A DNA stretch of 64,000 nucleotides, from the NCBI GenBank assembly GCA_036971475.1, contig JBAIZL010000001.1, positions 284,478,425-284,542,424 of the forward strand, in the 5' to 3' direction. Origin of the DNA: Prosapia bicincta. Taxonomy: Eukaryota > Arthropoda > Insecta > Hemiptera > Cercopidae. Under the pieces are notes generated by a model. The model ran no database searches. It was not told the origin of the DNA and saw only the letters and a program-made list of their open reading frames with translations. The first letter of the stretch is position 1. Each line of letters begins with the position of its first letter. Positions 33,767 to 46,419 of this stretch are shown piece after piece. Both the position numbers and the translations under genes were made by a program.

Positions 33767-34018
33767 ATGGAATCACTCCGAAAATCGTCAAAAGAAGAGA
33801 ACATTGTATCGTTAGGAAGAGCAGACACCTGTACTCAAATAATAGAAATTTATGGAGAAAATATCATTATGATACATGGAATTATGACAAGTGCACTACA
33901 AACATGGGGAATTTGCGATTTACAAACTATTTACAATTTTAATTTAATGGGACAAACATTTGTGGCTTTCATGCCTCAAAGGATGGTTACTGTGGAGCCG
34001 AAATGTACACCAGGTTAA
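33767..34018 (+). CDS. Unrecognised 83-codon frame, possible exon
   Basis: Starts MESLRKSSKEENIVSLGRAD and runs to a stop at 34016-34018. The context of the ATG (GAAAATGG) is favourable, with A at -3 and G at +4. Composition is balanced, with three Cys, two Trp/Phe-containing segments and no simple repeat, unlike most frames here. The last sense codons read CCA GGT just before TAA, so CAG|GTTAAA could be a 5' splice site and this could be a first exon. There is no recognisable domain, signal peptide or membrane segment. It may equally be chance, since ~80 codons open in 64 kb is not rare even in AT-rich DNA. Confidence 0.25.
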   Translation: MESLRKSSKEENIVSLGRADTCTQIIEIYGENIIMIHGIMTSALQTWGICDLQTIYNFNLMGQTFVAFMPQRMVTVEPKCTPG

Positions 34019-34024
34019 ATTCGA

Positions 34025-35630
34025 AATACTGGTGGTTAGAGGTTTTTTAGTATTATTTATTTTCAATAACTTTATTGGTCAGAGAATTTATTAAACAAAA
34101 CTATTTTAAAAACCATTTAGTTTTATCTAGTTAAAATAAACAATGATAGCTATTGGGAAAAATAGACATCTTTACTTAAAGTATTTCTATCGCTAGATTA
34201 GTTAAAGGAGTTTTATAAAAAATAATTTTGGAATTATCTATATTGTATGTATTCTATTGTATTTTATAAAAAACTATGATTATAATTTTTACAGTAAATA
34301 CCATTATGTATAATATGTTCAAAAAATGTTATATTTCAATAATGTATTCTGTGTTATCTTTGTCATTTTAATTGTAATTTGTCTTTAGTGAGATTTGTAT
34401 TCTTGGTCATTTTAACTACTTGTCAAATATTGTTTTTTCATTCTGTTTAAATGATCTAACTTTTTGCAATATATGTTAATGCGATTTATCTAAAAAAAAA
34501 TTACAAACACATCCCTTGTTTATTTTTGGTTAACTAACTAAATTAACAATTCCTCAGTAATGTCATATATTTTAAAATTCCGAATGAATGCAAGAATGTC
34601 CCAAAGAAAAGGAATAGACAAGTCACCCCTTTACAGAAGGGGTGGTTTTCTTCTTGATCGTAAAGCAATATGTTGACGGCTCTTTGAAAGACGATAATGC
34701 TATTCTTCTTGGAGGTAGTTAACCGTAGCCACTTTGTTGTCCCAGGGCGTAACCAGGGGAAACAACCCTTTGACGAACCACTACTCTTAATTAACATAGC
34801 TTACATTACTGACAGATTTAGGGTCAAAGGGGGAAAGTACAGAACAGTCAGTTTATTTATAGAATTCCTTGTTGTAATGAATATACACTTGGATTATTTT
34901 GAAATTATGTGAAATTTGGTTTAAATGTTTTAGGTAGTCTTAAAATTTTTAAATTTATTCCCACATATTACAATAATGTTTTCTTATTTGGGATTTAACT
35001 GAATGCTATGTTTTAACACGTGTTTTTATTAGGTTGCAGCAAGTTTTAAAACATTAGACATATGTTTGAAACGTTACAACACATGTAAATTGATCATTTA
35101 TAACAAGACTTGTAATTGTTGTCTTATGATAGAATTAGTACTAACATAAAATCCATATAAAGGCAATTTTTTTAAAAAAGATTTCAAAGCATCATTGTAT
35201 ATTGATGATTACATATTTACACACACATTTAGAACAGTATTAAAACGTTTAAAATGAAATTTCAGTTGAAAGGTTTAATATTTGAATCATTCTCCTCTAT
35301 ATTCCCTAATTATATAAAACATTTTAAAATGAATTGCGACTTCAATAAACTTATCAGACATATTGAAATTCCGCAACATTTAAAATATGGTTTATCCGAA
35401 ACTATTTTGCAATATTAAATGTTATTTAGCTAAGTTCGTGCTACTATAAAGTAGAACCTTCACATTTTATATTATATTTTTCAGAGGGTTAAATAGTGAA
35501 TTATAAATTTCCAAACTAATATTTTTCCATTTCATAAATTATAACAAATGTAGATTCATAAACTTGAATATATAGGTCTAAGTACGAATTAATAAGTCTT
35601 TCCACTATATGACAAAAAAGCATTTTTCTA
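34025..35630. other. No recognised gene
   Basis: AT-rich. A GC-richer patch at 34560-34860 has opposing short frames (34543-34797 minus, 34697-34912 plus) without recognisable content. Confidence 0.45.
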
Positions 35631-35633
35631 CAG

Positions 35634-35700
35634 TCAAGTGACGATTATCCGAACGTCATTTATCCGAAACGTCAATTATTTATGGATATTAAGCTGAAAG
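35634..35700 (+). mobile_element. pogo/Tigger-type terminal fragment
   Basis: ACAGTCAAGTGACGATTATC followed by CGAACGTC and a second TTATCCGAAACGTC box resembles the CAGT start and repeated ATCCGAA boxes of pogo/Tigger ends. No matching opposite end was found. Confidence 0.4.
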
Positions 35701-36925
35701 AAAGTATTATTTGTAGAGGAGCACACGATGTAGGGTACATCAGGCCGTAGTGTGTGAACATGTTTCCTAAGTTATGTGTTGAAAATTATTTCTTGTTACT
35801 ATTTTGTAATGGCAGTACGAATACAGTAGTACGTGAACTGTATATGTAAGTTTTAAAGTTATTGTATACATCAACAAAATATTTATAGTGCTAAAAGCCT
35901 ACTCATTATTATACACATCTCAAAGTTATTATATAGCAGAATTAATTTGTGTCTTTTTTCCTTTATTAATAATTATATTTATAATACAGTAGTAGGGGAG
36001 TTCTTGTTTATCACAAGTTTGATAGTGCGAATTTTAGTGGATGGAGATAATTGTAACTACCAACCTAAGAATCTGCAAGTTGCCATAAACGCTTGAAGAA
36101 ATTATGAGTCTCACCTTGTGTCTGTGTCGATAGTGAATTGCTTATGCGTGTTTTCCAGCACATAAAGTAAAATCTTTCACCGTCTTTTCCGTGTTTTACC
36201 ACGGTCCACCAATAGGATTAGGGTACGTGTAAATTGTACCACCATAAAGTCTAGATTATTAGCTTATAATCACTTATGTTTGTTTCTGCTCATTAAATAA
36301 CAGCGAACCTTGTTATTGGTCGCAAAGGGTTTAAAAACCTGACCTCGGAAGAAAAAGATTCGCTGGTGACTATAGCTCTGGCCTTGGTAGACACTTATTT
36401 TATTTCCTCGTGAAAATTTAAAAAAATAATAAAACACTTCGTACGAGACGGTCTAGTTGATTGTATTGGGTTTAATTAATATGTTAAATATGTAATTTAA
36501 TGGTAACTACAACTTGAAATGTTTTTTTTTCTGCTCGCCCTAATAAACTCAATTTAAAATACATGTGATAAAGTAGCCCTTGTCCTGTGACAAAGTACCT
36601 CCCTCACGAGGTACTTTGTCACACTTGCAATGCTCTAGAAAAAGTAAACAAATATATACTTGATAACTGATTGAAAAAAATATATCTTAAAGTCCAAAGT
36701 TTATTATTATAAAATTACTTTTAATATTTACGTCAACATATAGTGATGAAAAAGTACATTGTGAAAATTCTGTCATAGTACTCCGCTCTCGCCTACGATA
36801 GGCTTGATCTAATTACTGATTTGTTGTATTACAGTAATAAGATGTAAAGTACTGTATTTACAGCTCAATTGCACACTGAAAATGTTTTCTATAACGTAAA
36901 ATGTAGCTTTATATTTAATACTATA
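35700..36925. other. No recognised gene
   Basis: Contains a hairpin at 36579-36622 (GTGACAAAGTACCTCCCTCA with GAGGTACTTTGTCAC). Otherwise chance frames. Confidence 0.5.
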
Positions 36926-36927
36926 TG

Positions 36928-36930
<3 letters not shown>

Positions 36931-36983
<53 letters not shown>
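36931..36983. repeat. (AT)n microsatellite
   Basis: AT array flush with the 3' end of the Penelope copy. Confidence 0.95.
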
Positions 36984-36988
<5 letters not shown>

Positions 36989-37028
36989 AAGTCAAAATAC
37001 AAATACAAGATTTATAATTGAATTTACA

Positions 37029-37073
37029 ATTCAAAGCTTTTCGTTGGCTAACAGTACCAACATCATCAGGAAT
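37029..37073 (-). ncRNA. Compact hammerhead-ribozyme-like motif (Penelope copy 2)
   Basis: Same architecture and length as the motif at 1929-1973: ATTC/GAAT stem I, CTGATGA, extra T, GTTGG/CCAAC, GAA, palindrome AAGCTT, T. Only the stem II loop differs (TACTGTTAG instead of TACAATTAG). All core bases are intact. Confidence 0.65.
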
Positions 37074-37158
37074 ATTAAACAATTAAAATTAACATATGTG
37101 CAAATTAGATCAAATAAATAGCTATGCCAAATTAATTACAATGTTGTTAAAAAAAAAT

Positions 37159-37470
37159 TTATTTTGCTGCCCTAACATTACAAACACTGAATATATTATC
37201 AAATTTAGATTTTACTTGTATTTGTTCATTTATCAACTCTTTATTTTTATTATATTTATGTATTTCTAAAGCCTCATAAATATCCATTCTCAGGCCTTTG
37301 TTAATTTCTTTTACAAGTATCATATTATCTATATTAGGAAATAAGTGATTATTATTAATACAATGACTAGCAATATTTGATTTATAAATTTCTGGCTTTT
37401 TATATGCATTAAAATGCTCTTTATATCTATCTTTAAGTTTTTTGTTAGTTTGTCCTATATAATAGGATAT
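37159..37470 (-). pseudogene. Penelope GIY-YIG endonuclease, partial
   Basis: An uninterrupted minus-strand frame of about 103 codons reads from SYYIGQTNKKLKDRYKEH to EALEIHKYN and a final CNVRAAK before TAA (37159-37161). GIY-YIG nucleases have Gly-Ile-Tyr, about ten residues, Tyr-Ile-Gly, then an Arg and His on the following helix and a catalytic Glu. Here Tyr-Ile-Gly, the Arg-Tyr-Lys-Glu-His helix and a candidate Glu (YEALEI) are visible; the Gly-Ile-Tyr half and the whole reverse transcriptase are missing because the copy is 5'-truncated. The frame has no internal stop, which suggests a fairly recent insertion. There is no promoter or start codon of its own. Confidence 0.8.
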
Positions 37471-37483
37471 ATGTAAATATATA

Positions 37484-37485
37484 TA

Positions 37486-37521
<36 letters not shown>

Positions 37522-37545
37522 TGTGTGTGTGTGTGTGTATGTGTG
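37484..37545. repeat. (GT)n microsatellite
   Basis: GT array with two single-base interruptions, beginning next to the truncated end of Penelope copy 2. Confidence 0.95.
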
Positions 37546-37549
37546 TTGT

Positions 37550-38100
37550 ATTAATCGCCCTCAGCTCAGATAGATCAGATAATCGACTTTACACATTTTT
37601 GCAAGAATTGCACCTACGTCCGATCTTCTACGCTAACCTCGTTTAGCGTTGACACACTACTAACCATATCGCTAAAGAAAGACTAAAACATTATTCCCCA
37701 TGTTCGGAGTTAAACTCTTTCCAGGTTTGAAGAGAAACCAATTAGAATAAATGAGAAATTATAAGTGTTGCCAAAATCAGAGAAACGAACTGGTCCAGGG
37801 TGAATACAGAGAGTTAGTGGAGCGAAAATGATAAATGTTGTACGTGTCAAAGGAAACCGTTACAGAAATCCTGTCACAGAAAACGGTTTTTACAGATTAC
37901 TTCCGTTGTAGCCTGTAGTAAAGATCTGAATGCTCGGTCAGAAAAAGTACACAATCACTAAATTGGTAGTATTTTAACGCTTAGCATTCTGATGAGTTGT
38001 ACGTGGAAAGAGTAAGGAAACAATTAGAGTATAATACATCAGCTATTAGTGAATTCAGTTTGAATGAACGAGTAATATAGAAAATAATTCCAGTAAATTC
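37550..38100. other. No recognised gene
   Basis: Moderately GC-richer at 37560-37860, but with no supported frame or element. Confidence 0.45.
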
Positions 38101-38104
38101 CTAC

Positions 38105-38665
38105 TGAGTACTAAAATTTTATTTTAGTTACTTTTTATTTTATAATTACAATTAATACAAATATGATGTACATATGACAGAATCAGAATATTGAGTGGTA
38201 AAATAGAAAGCGAATTTCCTCTCTATAGAGTATATGGTGTTGGACAATAATTTTTGTTTGTTATTATTTATTCACTTTTTTTGTTATCGTTCCTAATTTA
38301 TGAAACCTATGGTGGTCTAAAACCTTTCATTGCTTTACTATTGCTACGAACCTTTTTCTTATAATATTATATATATTTTAAGTAATTCATTTTTAGCTAT
38401 GGGAAAGTTGGCTCAGCACCAAAGAGCTGGATTACAAATATGTAGTACCTCAGTTCGAATCCGCCCAAGACATCAAGTTTTTTAAATTTAATTAATGAAT
38501 AAATATTCTAGAAACTGTATTAACATCAATTTCCATCCCCTTTAGGTTAAACAAAATGAATTAAATCTTGATTGGATGCATTAAAACATATTTTATTAAA
38601 GATTGAAAATGTGTACAAGATATAAGAAGATCATGGGCCAATAAAAGGAATTGAAAATATTTTCG
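38105..38665 (-). repeat. Interspersed repeat 'family A', minus orientation
   Basis: Shares ATTTTAGTTACTTTTTATT, ATTAACATCAATTTCCATCC and CAATAAAAGGAATTGAAAAT with the other minus copy at 22230-22770. A tRNA-like stretch at 38397-38467 sits in the middle and may be a later insertion or a part missing from other copies. Confidence 0.55.
38397..38467 (+). repeat. tRNA-like sequence (SINE head or tRNA pseudogene)
   Basis: A-box-like TTGGCTCAGCACC, a D-stem GCTC/GAGC, an anticodon-arm-like CTGGATTACAAAT, and a good B box GTTCGAATCC occur in order at tRNA spacing. Acceptor and T stems do not pair well, so it is not a working tRNA. It is followed by T-rich DNA, as after a Pol III unit or SINE head. 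Confidence 0.45.
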
Positions 38666-38669
38666 TAAA

Positions 38670-39600
38670 ATTATTTTAAAGCTATATTAAATTAAATAGA
38701 TGACAAATGTTATTCACAAATTAAGCGTTTGATTTAGATTCATATGTATATTTAAACTGCAAGGCAATCATTTTCAAAGAAGCGATAATGTAAGATTTCA
38801 ACATTGGTTGTTAGGTTATGTTAGTTGGTAAATCTATTCTAAAAAATCTAAAACCAAAATTAAGAATGTTTTCTTTGTTTTTCATCATCAAACACTAATA
38901 AAAATTTAGACAAAATTATTTTACTACGATAAATCTATAAGACAAATTTTATTTATTTATGACTTATTTTTTGCTTAATTTAATACTTTTTTTTAAAATA
39001 TGAGACGTTTAAAAGTCTGCATAGTATGCTTTGTGTACTCTGCATTGTAAAAATTACTAAATACAAGATTAAAAATTATTTCTCCTTATCAATATGACTA
39101 ATTATTGTAAACTTGATCTCCAGCAAATCTGTAAACTGTAAACGTCAGTTGTCAGATTCAAGCAATTATCGATTACCGATCAAGCCAGCCTAGTTTACCG
39201 ACTTTAGGAAATAGGTTAATGATCCTGAAACACGATATTTCCGCATCACCGCTCACTCCTGTCACAGGTACTTTTCCCTGCTTAAGTACAACGTCCATTT
39301 ATTTAGGTTTCTACTCTACATTTATATTCAGGGACATTTATATAATAAACATTATTAATCACAGGCGTATTTGTACTACTTGAACACCACCTAAAATATT
39401 CATCAAAAAGCTCCACAAGTTTTAAATACAAGTTATAAATATGATTACAAATATTATTTGCGTTTTTGCTATTTCCGCCTTCTTTAAATTCTATTCTGGG
39501 TAGAGATTGATTTGTAGTAGCATCTAAGATGGCCTACTAGAAGCACTATAACTAAAAAAAATTACATATATTTACATTATATATTAATAACATATTTAAA
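38670..39600. other. No recognised gene
   Basis: AT-rich, no supported features. Confidence 0.5.
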
Positions 39601-39604
39601 ACCA

Positions 39605-39891
<287 letters not shown>

Positions 39892-40078
39892 CACGAAATG
39901 TTACAATTATCAATAAAGCAATTTATTTCATTTAGAAGAAAATATTTATTATTGAACAAAAAACAAATGTTTGAAGTTACACCGATTTATAATTTACATT
40001 TGTAATTGTGAGAAAATGTTTTTATCAATTATCATTTTTTCAAATATAAATATATTCTTATATAAGTGATATCGATTT

Positions 40079-40081
<3 letters not shown>

Positions 40082-40131
<50 letters not shown>
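40082..40131. repeat. (AT)n plus poly-T
   Basis: AT array of ~36 bp followed by 14 T. Confidence 0.95.
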
Positions 40132-40134
40132 CAG

Positions 40135-41565
40135 GAAATCCTTCATAAAATCATAAATCGTAAAATTTAAAAAATTCCAAAGTCGATTTGAAATTATAAA
40201 ATTTTAATTTTTTTAGAATTTAATAGCAGTAAATATTTTGCTGGGAGGTTAATACTAAATTCCATAAAAAGTTTGTATACTCTTTGACACAAACCTTTTC
40301 CTAACAAAACCAAAATCATACAAAATGGGTTATGGCACTAGGGGCGGTGGGGGGGGGGTGTTATGCCAACTGAAGTGAAAAGAACTTTTACAGTCACTTC
40401 TAAAAAAATTTTGAATTGAGGAAAACATTTAATTTTGCGTAATAACAAATTACCTAAATATTTGTTATCAGACATGCTAAGAATTTTTTTGTCATTTCTA
40501 AAATTGGATTAAAAGTACATAACCTATTATTATCGTTAATTGAATTATTTGTATTGAGATCTATCCCAATTTAAATAAATTAATATATTTATTAACAGTT
40601 CAAAAGTTTTATTTATTAATAACGTTTCTCCTTAACATTGTTCAAAAAATTGTATAACATAGCATACGAGTTAAAACATTTGTATAACCTATAACATAAA
40701 ATCAGTCGATTTATGAAATCATATGTTATCAATTAATTTTTTTTTAGGTGACTCATAGCATAGCCTGACGAAAGTTATACATCTTGAAGTGTTTGCTAAC
40801 ATATTCAAACTAAATTTCAATTTTAATTAATTGAATTAAACATTAAAGCAATGCAAATAATATTTAGTACTTAACAAATCACAGTTGGAACTTTAATTTT
40901 AATAAATTTTAAAATTAAGAATATATTCATCACGTTAGAGTATTGCTATTTAGGGAATAAATTATTACATAGCAAGTTATAAGCAACTTATAATAGCAAG
41001 ATGATAATTATTGCTTTTCAACTTAAGTCTATATTTTCCCCTATCAACTGTGACAACAAAAAATAATTTATTACAAAAAAAGTCTCACCAAAACACAAAA
41101 CTGATACTCCTTGTTCAAACCGCGTGAAAAGGTATGCATTAACACTAATCCCACAGTAAACCCAGGTAGGCTTAATCCTTGAGGAGTTATATTTCAGACA
41201 CATGGCTGAGGGATCCAGGTTTCGTTCTGGAGACATTAATTTTACTTAAAACTTTTGTTAACGTCAAAAGACACATATTTATGGCAGTTAGACGAATAAA
41301 TTCCGCCTCCATAAATCAAGCGTGGCTAGGTCTGCGCGCCATTTGTCATCGGGTCAGTGTTTTTAAGGATTACAAGTAACAGAGGAGTTGAATTTTATTA
41401 AAAACGAAAAATATTGCTGTGTACTGTCGTTTGTAAACGTAGAATACATGGCGTATACACCAAGCACAACCGACAACGTATTCTCTCAGGATTACCATAA
41501 ATAGTTCAGAAGTGACCTAGTTAACTGATTCGATAACTAAAACCCACATTATTCACTATGTAATA
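40135..41565. other. No recognised gene; short family A fragment
   Basis: 40645-40740 matches family A in minus orientation (TATAACCTATAACATAAAAT and neighbouring blocks). At 41205-41232 GGATCCAGGTTTCGTTCTGG looks B-box-like without a convincing A box. A 10-G run lies near 40350. Frames at 41018-41379 show no recognisable protein. Confidence 0.4.
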
Positions 41566-41571
41566 CAGTAC

Positions 41572-41593
41572 ACACACACACACACACACACAC
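41572..41593. repeat. (CA)n microsatellite
   Basis: Short CA array 35 bp before the long GT array. Confidence 0.95.
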
Positions 41594-41626
41594 CTAAAAA
41601 GATGCTGGTACTATTTTATCGGCGAA

Positions 41627-41989
<363 letters not shown>

Positions 41990-41994
41990 CTTAT

Positions 41995-42355
41995 ATATAA
42001 TAATAGTTACTAAGAATACAGATTAATAATCTATTTTTTATAGTATATTTTCAGATTTTAATGTTTCAAATAATTAAAACTTCCTAATCTCTACAACCGC
42101 ACACATTGTTATCAACTGGATCCTTTCCAATACTGGATAACTATCTTCCAGAAACTATAAATTCTAATTACAAATTTCCTCAAATTTTATTACATGAAAT
42201 AGAATAACCATAAATTTCCATTAATGAGAGAAAATTAGTATTTACGTTTCAGGTATTTATTATCAATAAATGTAACTAAAGTTTATTTAGAAACAGTTTA
42301 TTTTTATTTGGCTAAATATATTTATATATTAATAATATACTCATCTTAATTTCTG
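41995..42355. other. No recognised gene
   Basis: AT-rich, no supported features. Confidence 0.5.
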
Positions 42356-42455
42356 TCGGGAATATTTCTATATGTTTGAGTACAGTTGTCTGCCATTCCT
42401 GGGAGAATGGGAGAAAACTGTACTCAATCAAATATATTTAAAAATATTTGAATAA
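42320..42455. repeat. Imperfect ~95-bp hairpin in an interspersed repeat
   Basis: TTTGAGTACAGTTGTCTGCC with ATTCCTGGGAGAAT at the centre is mirrored by GAGAAAACTGTACTCAATCA. The left arm plus the preceding ~40 bp (ATCTTAATTTCTGTCGGGAA) recurs at 57930-57995 and more weakly near 33705-33750, so this is the end of a repeat family, here in an inverted pair. Confidence 0.6.
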
Positions 42456-42459
42456 TGTT

Positions 42460-43995
42460 TCAATATATTTTTCCTTCAAGTAAATTATTGAAGCAGAAAC
42501 ATTTAATTAAACCAAAGAAAACAATTACTTCATCGTTGTGTTGCATTAAATGAAAATAAATATTATTGCATTTCTCAATTTTGTAGTAACAAGTAATAGA
42601 AATTAACTGCCGAAACATTACACTAAATAAATATAATTTTGGCTCGATATTCAACCGGCTTAACATTTATCTAATTGCATATCTCATTTTTGCCTAAAGT
42701 ATGAGCTGATTCTTATAATAATGTATAACTCATTGATATTTCTTTATTATTATTGTTTTATAACAGTATTAGGATATTCAATTTTGTAAATATCTTTGTT
42801 TAAGTAACGATGATATAGAAAAATAAGATAATTTTAACTGGGTAGTAGAATATATTAAAGAAAAATGGCATTAAGAAAATATTGCAGTATATAAAATACA
42901 CAAAAGGTTTTAGTTTCGAGATACAAAAACATACTAAAAACTATTATGTAACGACAAGCCGTTATTCTAATAAAATCTGCAAATAATGCTCGTTATAGGG
43001 CGTTACACGCATGTCCCTTATCAGAACGCTCGCTAATGAAGTCGTAATATATTCTTTATGAATTATTCTCTACTCTAAGTGTGCTGAGAACAATTATATA
43101 AATGATTTATTTGTTCAATCCGTGACACTAATTACACTCATAGCTTGGAGCATGCGCAGACCGATCGATGCGTTGATTAACTACAAGTTATTTATTGGGC
43201 TTTATGTGAACGTATATCTTGTGCGATCAGATTGCTTTACTTCGGTATTTTTTATTTAACAAACTTTTGTGTTTTCTGAAGTTACAAAATCTGTGTAACT
43301 CTTAGAACAGATAAATGTGTACATTATGTTTAAATAAATATAGACCTCTAATGAAAAAGGAAAAAATGTTTTACCTTTATTCACGTTTATTTAGGCTCTC
43401 TTATTTTGTTTTGAAGGAAAATGCAGTTGATAAATGGATCAGAATTTTTGTTTAACTCTTTAACGCTTCGAAAACTTGTTCGTTGCCCATATCAAGCCTG
43501 AAACAATGCTTTTAAATTACGTCACAGAAAACAAGTACACTCAACAACAATAAATACCAATATATATCCGTACAGTTAGTAATAAGAGACTAATATAATA
43601 AACGCAGAAGTAGTAAAAGTCAGAAAATATTTATAACAATTGAAAACAGTAACAATGTATAAAAGGACAAAAAATATTTATTAGTTAAATAAGAAACATT
43701 AATCTATAATATTTGAATTCTTAAGATAATTTACATGTGGTGTGATAGACCTTTATTAAGCATAGCTCAATTTCTTTAAAATTTTCAGTCTTTAGTCTAA
43801 TAAAATAAATTAGTCTAATAAATTGATCAAACATAATATAATTAACTGAATGTATATCTAATGAAAAGATTCCTATGTTAAGTATTAATGACTTGTATTA
43901 TACATTTATTTATTTATGCTCGAATCCTGGATTTTCACTGTTGACTTTGAGAATTTAATATAAAAAAAACAATTAATTTCAATAATTTGTTAAAT
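42460..43995. other. No recognised gene
   Basis: Minus frame at 42460-42666 lacks recognisable features. GC-richer near 42950-43215 without a supported element. Confidence 0.45.
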
Positions 43996-44000
43996 TGTAC

Positions 44001-44279
44001 TTAAATTATATTAAAATCCTTGGATCCCATTCGATTTTCAGAGTCTTCTAGAAGTAACTCAGTATCCAGTGTAGTCCTCTTGGTTTCAATGATTGACGGA
44101 GGAACGTCTGGTCGGTCCATGTCACTCCTTTGGGAACTTGTGGCTCTCCCGATTTCCCTAATCCACCACCACCCTTGACTTCCAGAGTTTGACTGCCTCT
44201 CCTTTAGATTACTTGATGGTTCATTCTTTCTCATGGCTTCCCTTTGCTCTTGGGCTCCTATCGCTCTCCTTTCTCCCAT
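44001..44279 (-). CDS. Unrecognised 92-codon frame
   Basis: Starts MGERRAIGAQEQREAM and ends MGSKDFNII. It is hydrophilic and Glu/Arg/Ser-rich, with a Trp-Trp-Trp in SQGWWWIREIG. Its base composition (near 47% G+C by eye) stands out against the AT-rich surroundings, and the composition is protein-like. No domain, signal peptide or membrane segment is visible. It could be an exon, part of a LINE ORF1 or other transposon protein, or chance. Upstream on the same strand there is no second open segment, and no clear splice acceptor decides the start. Confidence 0.25.
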   Translation of the reverse strand: MGERRAIGAQEQREAMRKNEPSSNLKERQSNSGSQGWWWIREIGRATSSQRSDMDRPDVPPSIIETKRTTLDTELLLEDSENRMGSKDFNII

Positions 44280-44284
44280 GACTT

Positions 44285-46270
44285 TTTGATGTTCTTTTTG
44301 TTATTTCAACCCGTCCTAGGTGGTCTTTTCTCTATTGCCTTAGTCAATGAAAACTCTTTTTATACTTTTCTCAAGCAACTGTTTTGAAATCCGACTCTGA
44401 AAACGTTCTACTTTGAAAACGTCTTTTTTGAATCGTGACTTCATATTTTTTCTGTGGGTTTGCACATCGCATATCTACCTGTCTACTAGATCTTATTTTT
44501 GCAGTTTACTCCTTAAGTATTTGTGAAGGAAAGTTTTAAAATATTACACTATAATCCCTTGCTTATAGATTTACAAATCGTTAGAATTTGTAACCCTCTG
44601 TAACCTTACAAAAGTTGGTTTACAAATTTTTAGAATTTTACAAGACATTTATTTTAAGAAATAAAGATTTATAATCTGATGTAATTTATGTTTACAACCT
44701 CAATTACGTCTCAATAACAAATTTTAACGCAATATTAATACAAAATATCTGAAAATCAGATATTGGCTAATATTGATATCATAGTAATAAAATTCTAAAA
44801 ATGTAGGGCCTATATATTGTTTATTTAGGAAGCCTTGATAAAGGGAGAAAAATCATCTATGAACGGATTTTAAAAAGGCGTCAGGGCGGCGAATATAGTT
44901 TGCTTTTAAAATATTTAAAAAAAATTGTCTTCTTGTCTGTAGCACAAAATATATTATTAGCTTTGGACGAGCTGCCTGTTAAAGTAAAAATAGCGTCTCA
45001 TCTCAAATGCCTTTAAAGAGCTATAACTTACAAAAAGAGAAATTAAACTTCATGGAAAATCCTTTGGGAGAACGAGCCGTCCTTCAAAGAACGGACAAAT
45101 TCGGTTACTGTGAAAAGCCCCGGAGTTTTCTTTCTGAACGAAATATTTGTTAAACACTAATTCTGACTTTAGCTTTCTTAAGCTGGGTTCTCTTTAAATA
45201 TTACCGTTTAAAAAAATAATAAATTCCTTGAAGGTTTTTTCTACTTTAGGTTCAAGAAGATTTTTTTACCAACAGTTTAAATGCCCTAGTGACAGCATAC
45301 ACTCTAAATAAACACAAATTTATAGTTTTCTGCCACCAAAATAATTTTCCATACACTCCTAATTTCAAGTATCAGTTATCCTTTAAACAGAATTACACTC
45401 GATTACAAAATGTCGGGCTCGTTACACTGTGTGACGTAATTATGGCTTTATATAAAGTGTTGCATATAAATAATTCTTTACAATGAGGATGTTTTTGAAA
45501 AAGAATAAATTGGGGGGAGGTAGAGAAAAAAGGGGGAGTATGGGCGACTAGTAAAGGTGAAAGGGAAGTCAGCTGCCTATCCCTCTTTTACGTCTAACCA
45601 CAGTGGTTTTGACAGACCGATACAAATAGAAATGAGGTACTACAAACACTGAGACAGTGGTTTCCCCCACCACTCTAAATGTTAAGTCACTGTTCATGGA
45701 CAGGTCACGTTTCTTACTACATCTCGCCATTTATATATTTAGATGTTTTCCTTTATCAATCTTTAAATATTGTATAGTAACAGCTCTGGATAACATATAT
45801 AATTTTTACTCTTATATTGTACTCTTCTAATTGTTAAAATTTCATTTATGCATCATCCCAGGCGATCGCCCCCCAACCCTCAAGAACTTTGGGTTAAAAA
45901 TCGACAATATATTATTAAATTAGGACTTTCTATTAAATTTGACTTTTACTTAATTTAATTCGTCTTTTATTGTAAATAAAAAATAAAATTTTAATTTTTA
46001 ATTTGAAAATGTGACGCTTTTCCTCGGCATACCCTCGTAAACGTCTAAACGTTTTAACAACAGATAGCGCTAGTGAAACTTAGTCTCGAACATATGATTT
46101 TCAATACGTAATTTTGCAAGCGTAATATTTGCAGTAGACTCCGGAATTGTTCGTGTTGGAAGAATAACTACTTATATTAATTAATAAACAAATTATATAA
46201 TAAGCTTATTATGAAATTAATAATATTCTCTAGCCATAGGTGTTATCGAAACTGGAATAATTATTTATTA
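44285..46270. other. No recognised gene
   Basis: Mostly AT-rich. A small hairpin (CCGTCCTTCAAAGAACGGAC) lies near 45078. A plus frame at 45289-45486 has no recognisable features. Confidence 0.45.
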
Positions 46271-46280
46271 AAAAGTCTAA

Positions 46281-46346
46281 TTTGCTACGAATCACGTTAC
46301 CGATTTCTAACGCAAACGTAGAAAGAACTTTTTCTGTCCTATTTTT
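46281..46346 (+). pseudogene. hAT transposase dimerisation-motif fragment
   Basis: LLRITLPISNANVERTFSVL is the hallmark C-terminal dimerisation block of hAT transposases (Leu-Pro-x-Ser-x-Ala-x-x-Glu-Arg-x-Phe-Ser). Only about 22 codons remain before the frame runs into an A/C-rich simple repeat (46350-46380). No upstream catalytic part is readable, although the ~130 bp downstream (DPDHKQLN in one frame) may be further debris. The motif is specific enough to be confident of the family, but not of the branch; it differs from the CEST-type remnants at 7.5 and 24 kb, so it is a separate insertion. Confidence 0.7.
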
Positions 46347-46417
46347 TTACATACACGCACGCGCGTGCGCACACACATATTATATATATGTAATGCATCG
46401 ATCGCCCCCCCCCCCCA
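46346..46417. repeat. Simple repeats and C10 tract
   Basis: CACGCACGCGCGTGCGCACA, a short TATA stretch, and a run of C at ~46406-46416. Confidence 0.85.
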
Positions 46418-46419
46418 AA

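Larger units (their letters stand above)
36985..37475 (-). mobile_element. Penelope-like element, 5'-truncated (copy 2)
   Basis: Minus-strand order is GIY-YIG endonuclease frame, stop, ~90 bp, hammerhead-like motif, tail. It is truncated at its 5' side (37470) where a short TA/GT array begins and abuts (AT)n at its 3' side. It matches 1588-2040 closely but is less decayed. Confidence 0.8.
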
